A stretch of DNA of 6,665 nucleotides from an uncultured Flavobacteriaceae bacterium (GTDB taxonomy: Bacteria; Bacteroidota; Bacteroidia; Flavobacteriales; Flavobacteriaceae): the NCBI GenBank assembly GCA_947311745.1, contig CAMZLT010000210.1, forward strand, positions 1-6,665, in the 5' to 3' direction. This document shows, piece after piece, positions 5,452-6,665 of the stretch. The notes under the pieces were generated by a model. It did no database searches. It saw only the letters and a list, made by a program, of their open reading frames with translations, and was not told where the DNA came from. The translations under genes and the position numbers were made by a program. The number at the start of each line of letters is the position of its first letter. Position 1 is the stretch's first letter.

Positions 5452-6665
5452 ATGCAGCTTAATCCTACTAATTTTTTTTATTTATTATTAGATAAATTTC
5501 CTTTTGAAGCCACTAATTCACAGGAAAATTTATTAAAAATGCTTAGCCATTTTGTTTTTAGTAAAGATAAAGACCAACTTTTTTTATTAAAAGGCTATGC
5601 TGGAACAGGAAAAACAACTACAATTAGTACACTAATAAATAATTTATGGCAATTAAAACTAAAATTTGTACTTCTCGCTCCTACTGGTAGAGCTGCAAAA
5701 GTAATTAGTAATTACGCTAACAAATCGGCTTTTACAATTCATAAAAAAATTTATTTCCCTAAAAAGAATGCAAATGGTTCTATGCAGTTTGTTTTAAAAC
5801 CTAATAAACATACCAATACAATTTTTATCGTAGATGAAGCGTCAATGATTCCTGATAGTAGCCAAAATGCCAAATTATTCGAAAACGGATCTTTACTTGA
5901 TGATTTAATTCAATATATTTATTCTGGAAAAAACTGTAAACTCATTTTAATTGGTGATACAGCACAGCTTCCTCCTGTAAAATTAAATTTGAGCCCTGCA
6001 TTGGATACTTCCAAACTTGCATACAATTACAATAAAGAAGTACATACCATAGAATTAGACGAAGTTATGCGTCAGCATAAAGATTCTGGTATTCTCACCA
6101 ACGCTACAGAACTTAGAGAAATTATAAACTCATATTACAACGGAATTGCCTTCAAAATTCAATCGCAATTTACAGATATCATTCGGTTAATTGATGGATA
6201 TGACATTGAAAACGCTATAAACGAAGCATACCAAAATTTAGGAATTGAGGATACTGCAATAATCGTTCGCTCAAACAAACGAGCAAACCAGTACAACCAA
6301 CAAATTCGCCATAAAATACGAAGTGAGGACAATCAAATTGCTACTGGTGATTATATTATGGTAGTAAAAAACAACTATTACTGGTTAGAAAATTCGGATG
6401 AAGCAGATTTTATTGCAAATGGTGATATTTGTAAAATTACACAAATACACGGTTTTAAAGATATTTATGGTTTTAGCTTTGCAGAAGTAAGTGTAAAAAT
6501 GATTGATTATCCTAATCAAAGACCTTTAGATGTTGTAATTATGCTTGATACTTTAACACAAGAAACACCATCATTAACTTACGAAGATTCTAACAAATTA
6601 TACAATGAAGTTAAAAAAGACTACGAAAATCTACCTAAGTATCGTCAGTTTTTAGAAATTAAAAA
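5452..6665 (+). CDS. RecD-like SF1 DNA helicase / AAA family ATPase (partial, C-terminus cut by window)
   Basis: ATP-dependent DNA helicase of superfamily 1B, of the stand-alone RecD-like type common in Bacteroidota and often labelled exodeoxyribonuclease V alpha-like. The 404 codons present carry Walker A GYAGTGKTT at 48-56, motif Ia APTGRAAK at 76-83, Walker B IVDEASM at 126-132, motif III GDTAQLPP at 168-175 and motif IV VMRQ at 205-208. RSNKRANQYNQQIR at 273-286 looks like the motif at the start of the second RecA-like domain. The frame is open at the window edge; homologues run to about 470-480 aa, so the last 70 or so residues, with the final helicase motifs, lie outside. No recB or recC partner is visible, so it probably acts alone in DNA repair or replication; that role is inferred. 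The start is the ATG just after the -7 element. Confidence 0.93.
   Translation, partial: MQLNPTNFFYLLLDKFPFEATNSQENLLKMLSHFVFSKDKDQLFLLKGYAGTGKTTTISTLINNLWQLKLKFVLLAPTGRAAKVISNYANKSAFTIHKKIYFPKKNANGSMQFVLKPNKHTNTIFIVDEASMIPDSSQNAKLFENGSLLDDLIQYIYSGKNCKLILIGDTAQLPPVKLNLSPALDTSKLAYNYNKEVHTIELDEVMRQHKDSGILTNATELREIINSYYNGIAFKIQSQFTDIIRLIDGYDIENAINEAYQNLGIEDTAIIVRSNKRANQYNQQIRHKIRSEDNQIATGDYIMVVKNNYYWLENSDEADFIANGDICKITQIHGFKDIYGFSFAEVSVKMIDYPNQRPLDVVIMLDTLTQETPSLTYEDSNKLYNEVKKDYENLPKYRQFLEIK

Overview
The window is AT-rich DNA, roughly 30 % GC by eye, most likely from a marine or freshwater member of the Flavobacteriaceae (Bacteroidota). Three things point that way. The protein families include DUF3822, a GldM-type domain and a Bacteroidota-style RecD-like helicase. 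Promoter -7 elements of the Bacteroidota form TAnnTTTG stand before several genes. Starts lack recognisable Shine-Dalgarno sequences.

Layout. Positions 1-3081 hold three plus-strand genes: a PLP enzyme of the D-cysteine desulfhydrase / ACC deaminase family, a lipoprotein N-acetylglucosaminidase with two LysM repeats, and a second lipoprotein with one C-terminal LysM. The middle of that second lipoprotein looks like the first periplasmic domain of the gliding / type IX secretion motor protein GldM. Positions 3082-3246 are a convergent spacer. It carries a degenerate array with a period of about 8 bp (CAATGTAA-like units), interrupted by a GTCATTGC...GCAATGG element resembling a REP sequence. 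Positions 3247-5338 are a compact minus-strand operon: a two-helix membrane protein with a pseudopilin-like segment, then a DUF3822 protein, then the 16S rRNA methyltransferase RsmD. Positions 5339-5451 are a divergent promoter region. From 5452 to the window end runs a plus-strand SF1 helicase of RecD-like type, cut by the window edge.

How the genes fit together. The two LysM lipoproteins form a cell-envelope pair, one cutting peptidoglycan and one binding it through LysM while carrying a GldM-like domain. Whether they act with the type IX secretion or gliding motor is an inference. The minus-strand operon joins a housekeeping rRNA modification gene to two lineage-specific proteins of unknown function, probably made by coupled translation. 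The strongest candidate for new biology is the GldM-like/LysM lipoprotein; the periodic spacer and the DUF3822/pseudopilin-like pair come next.
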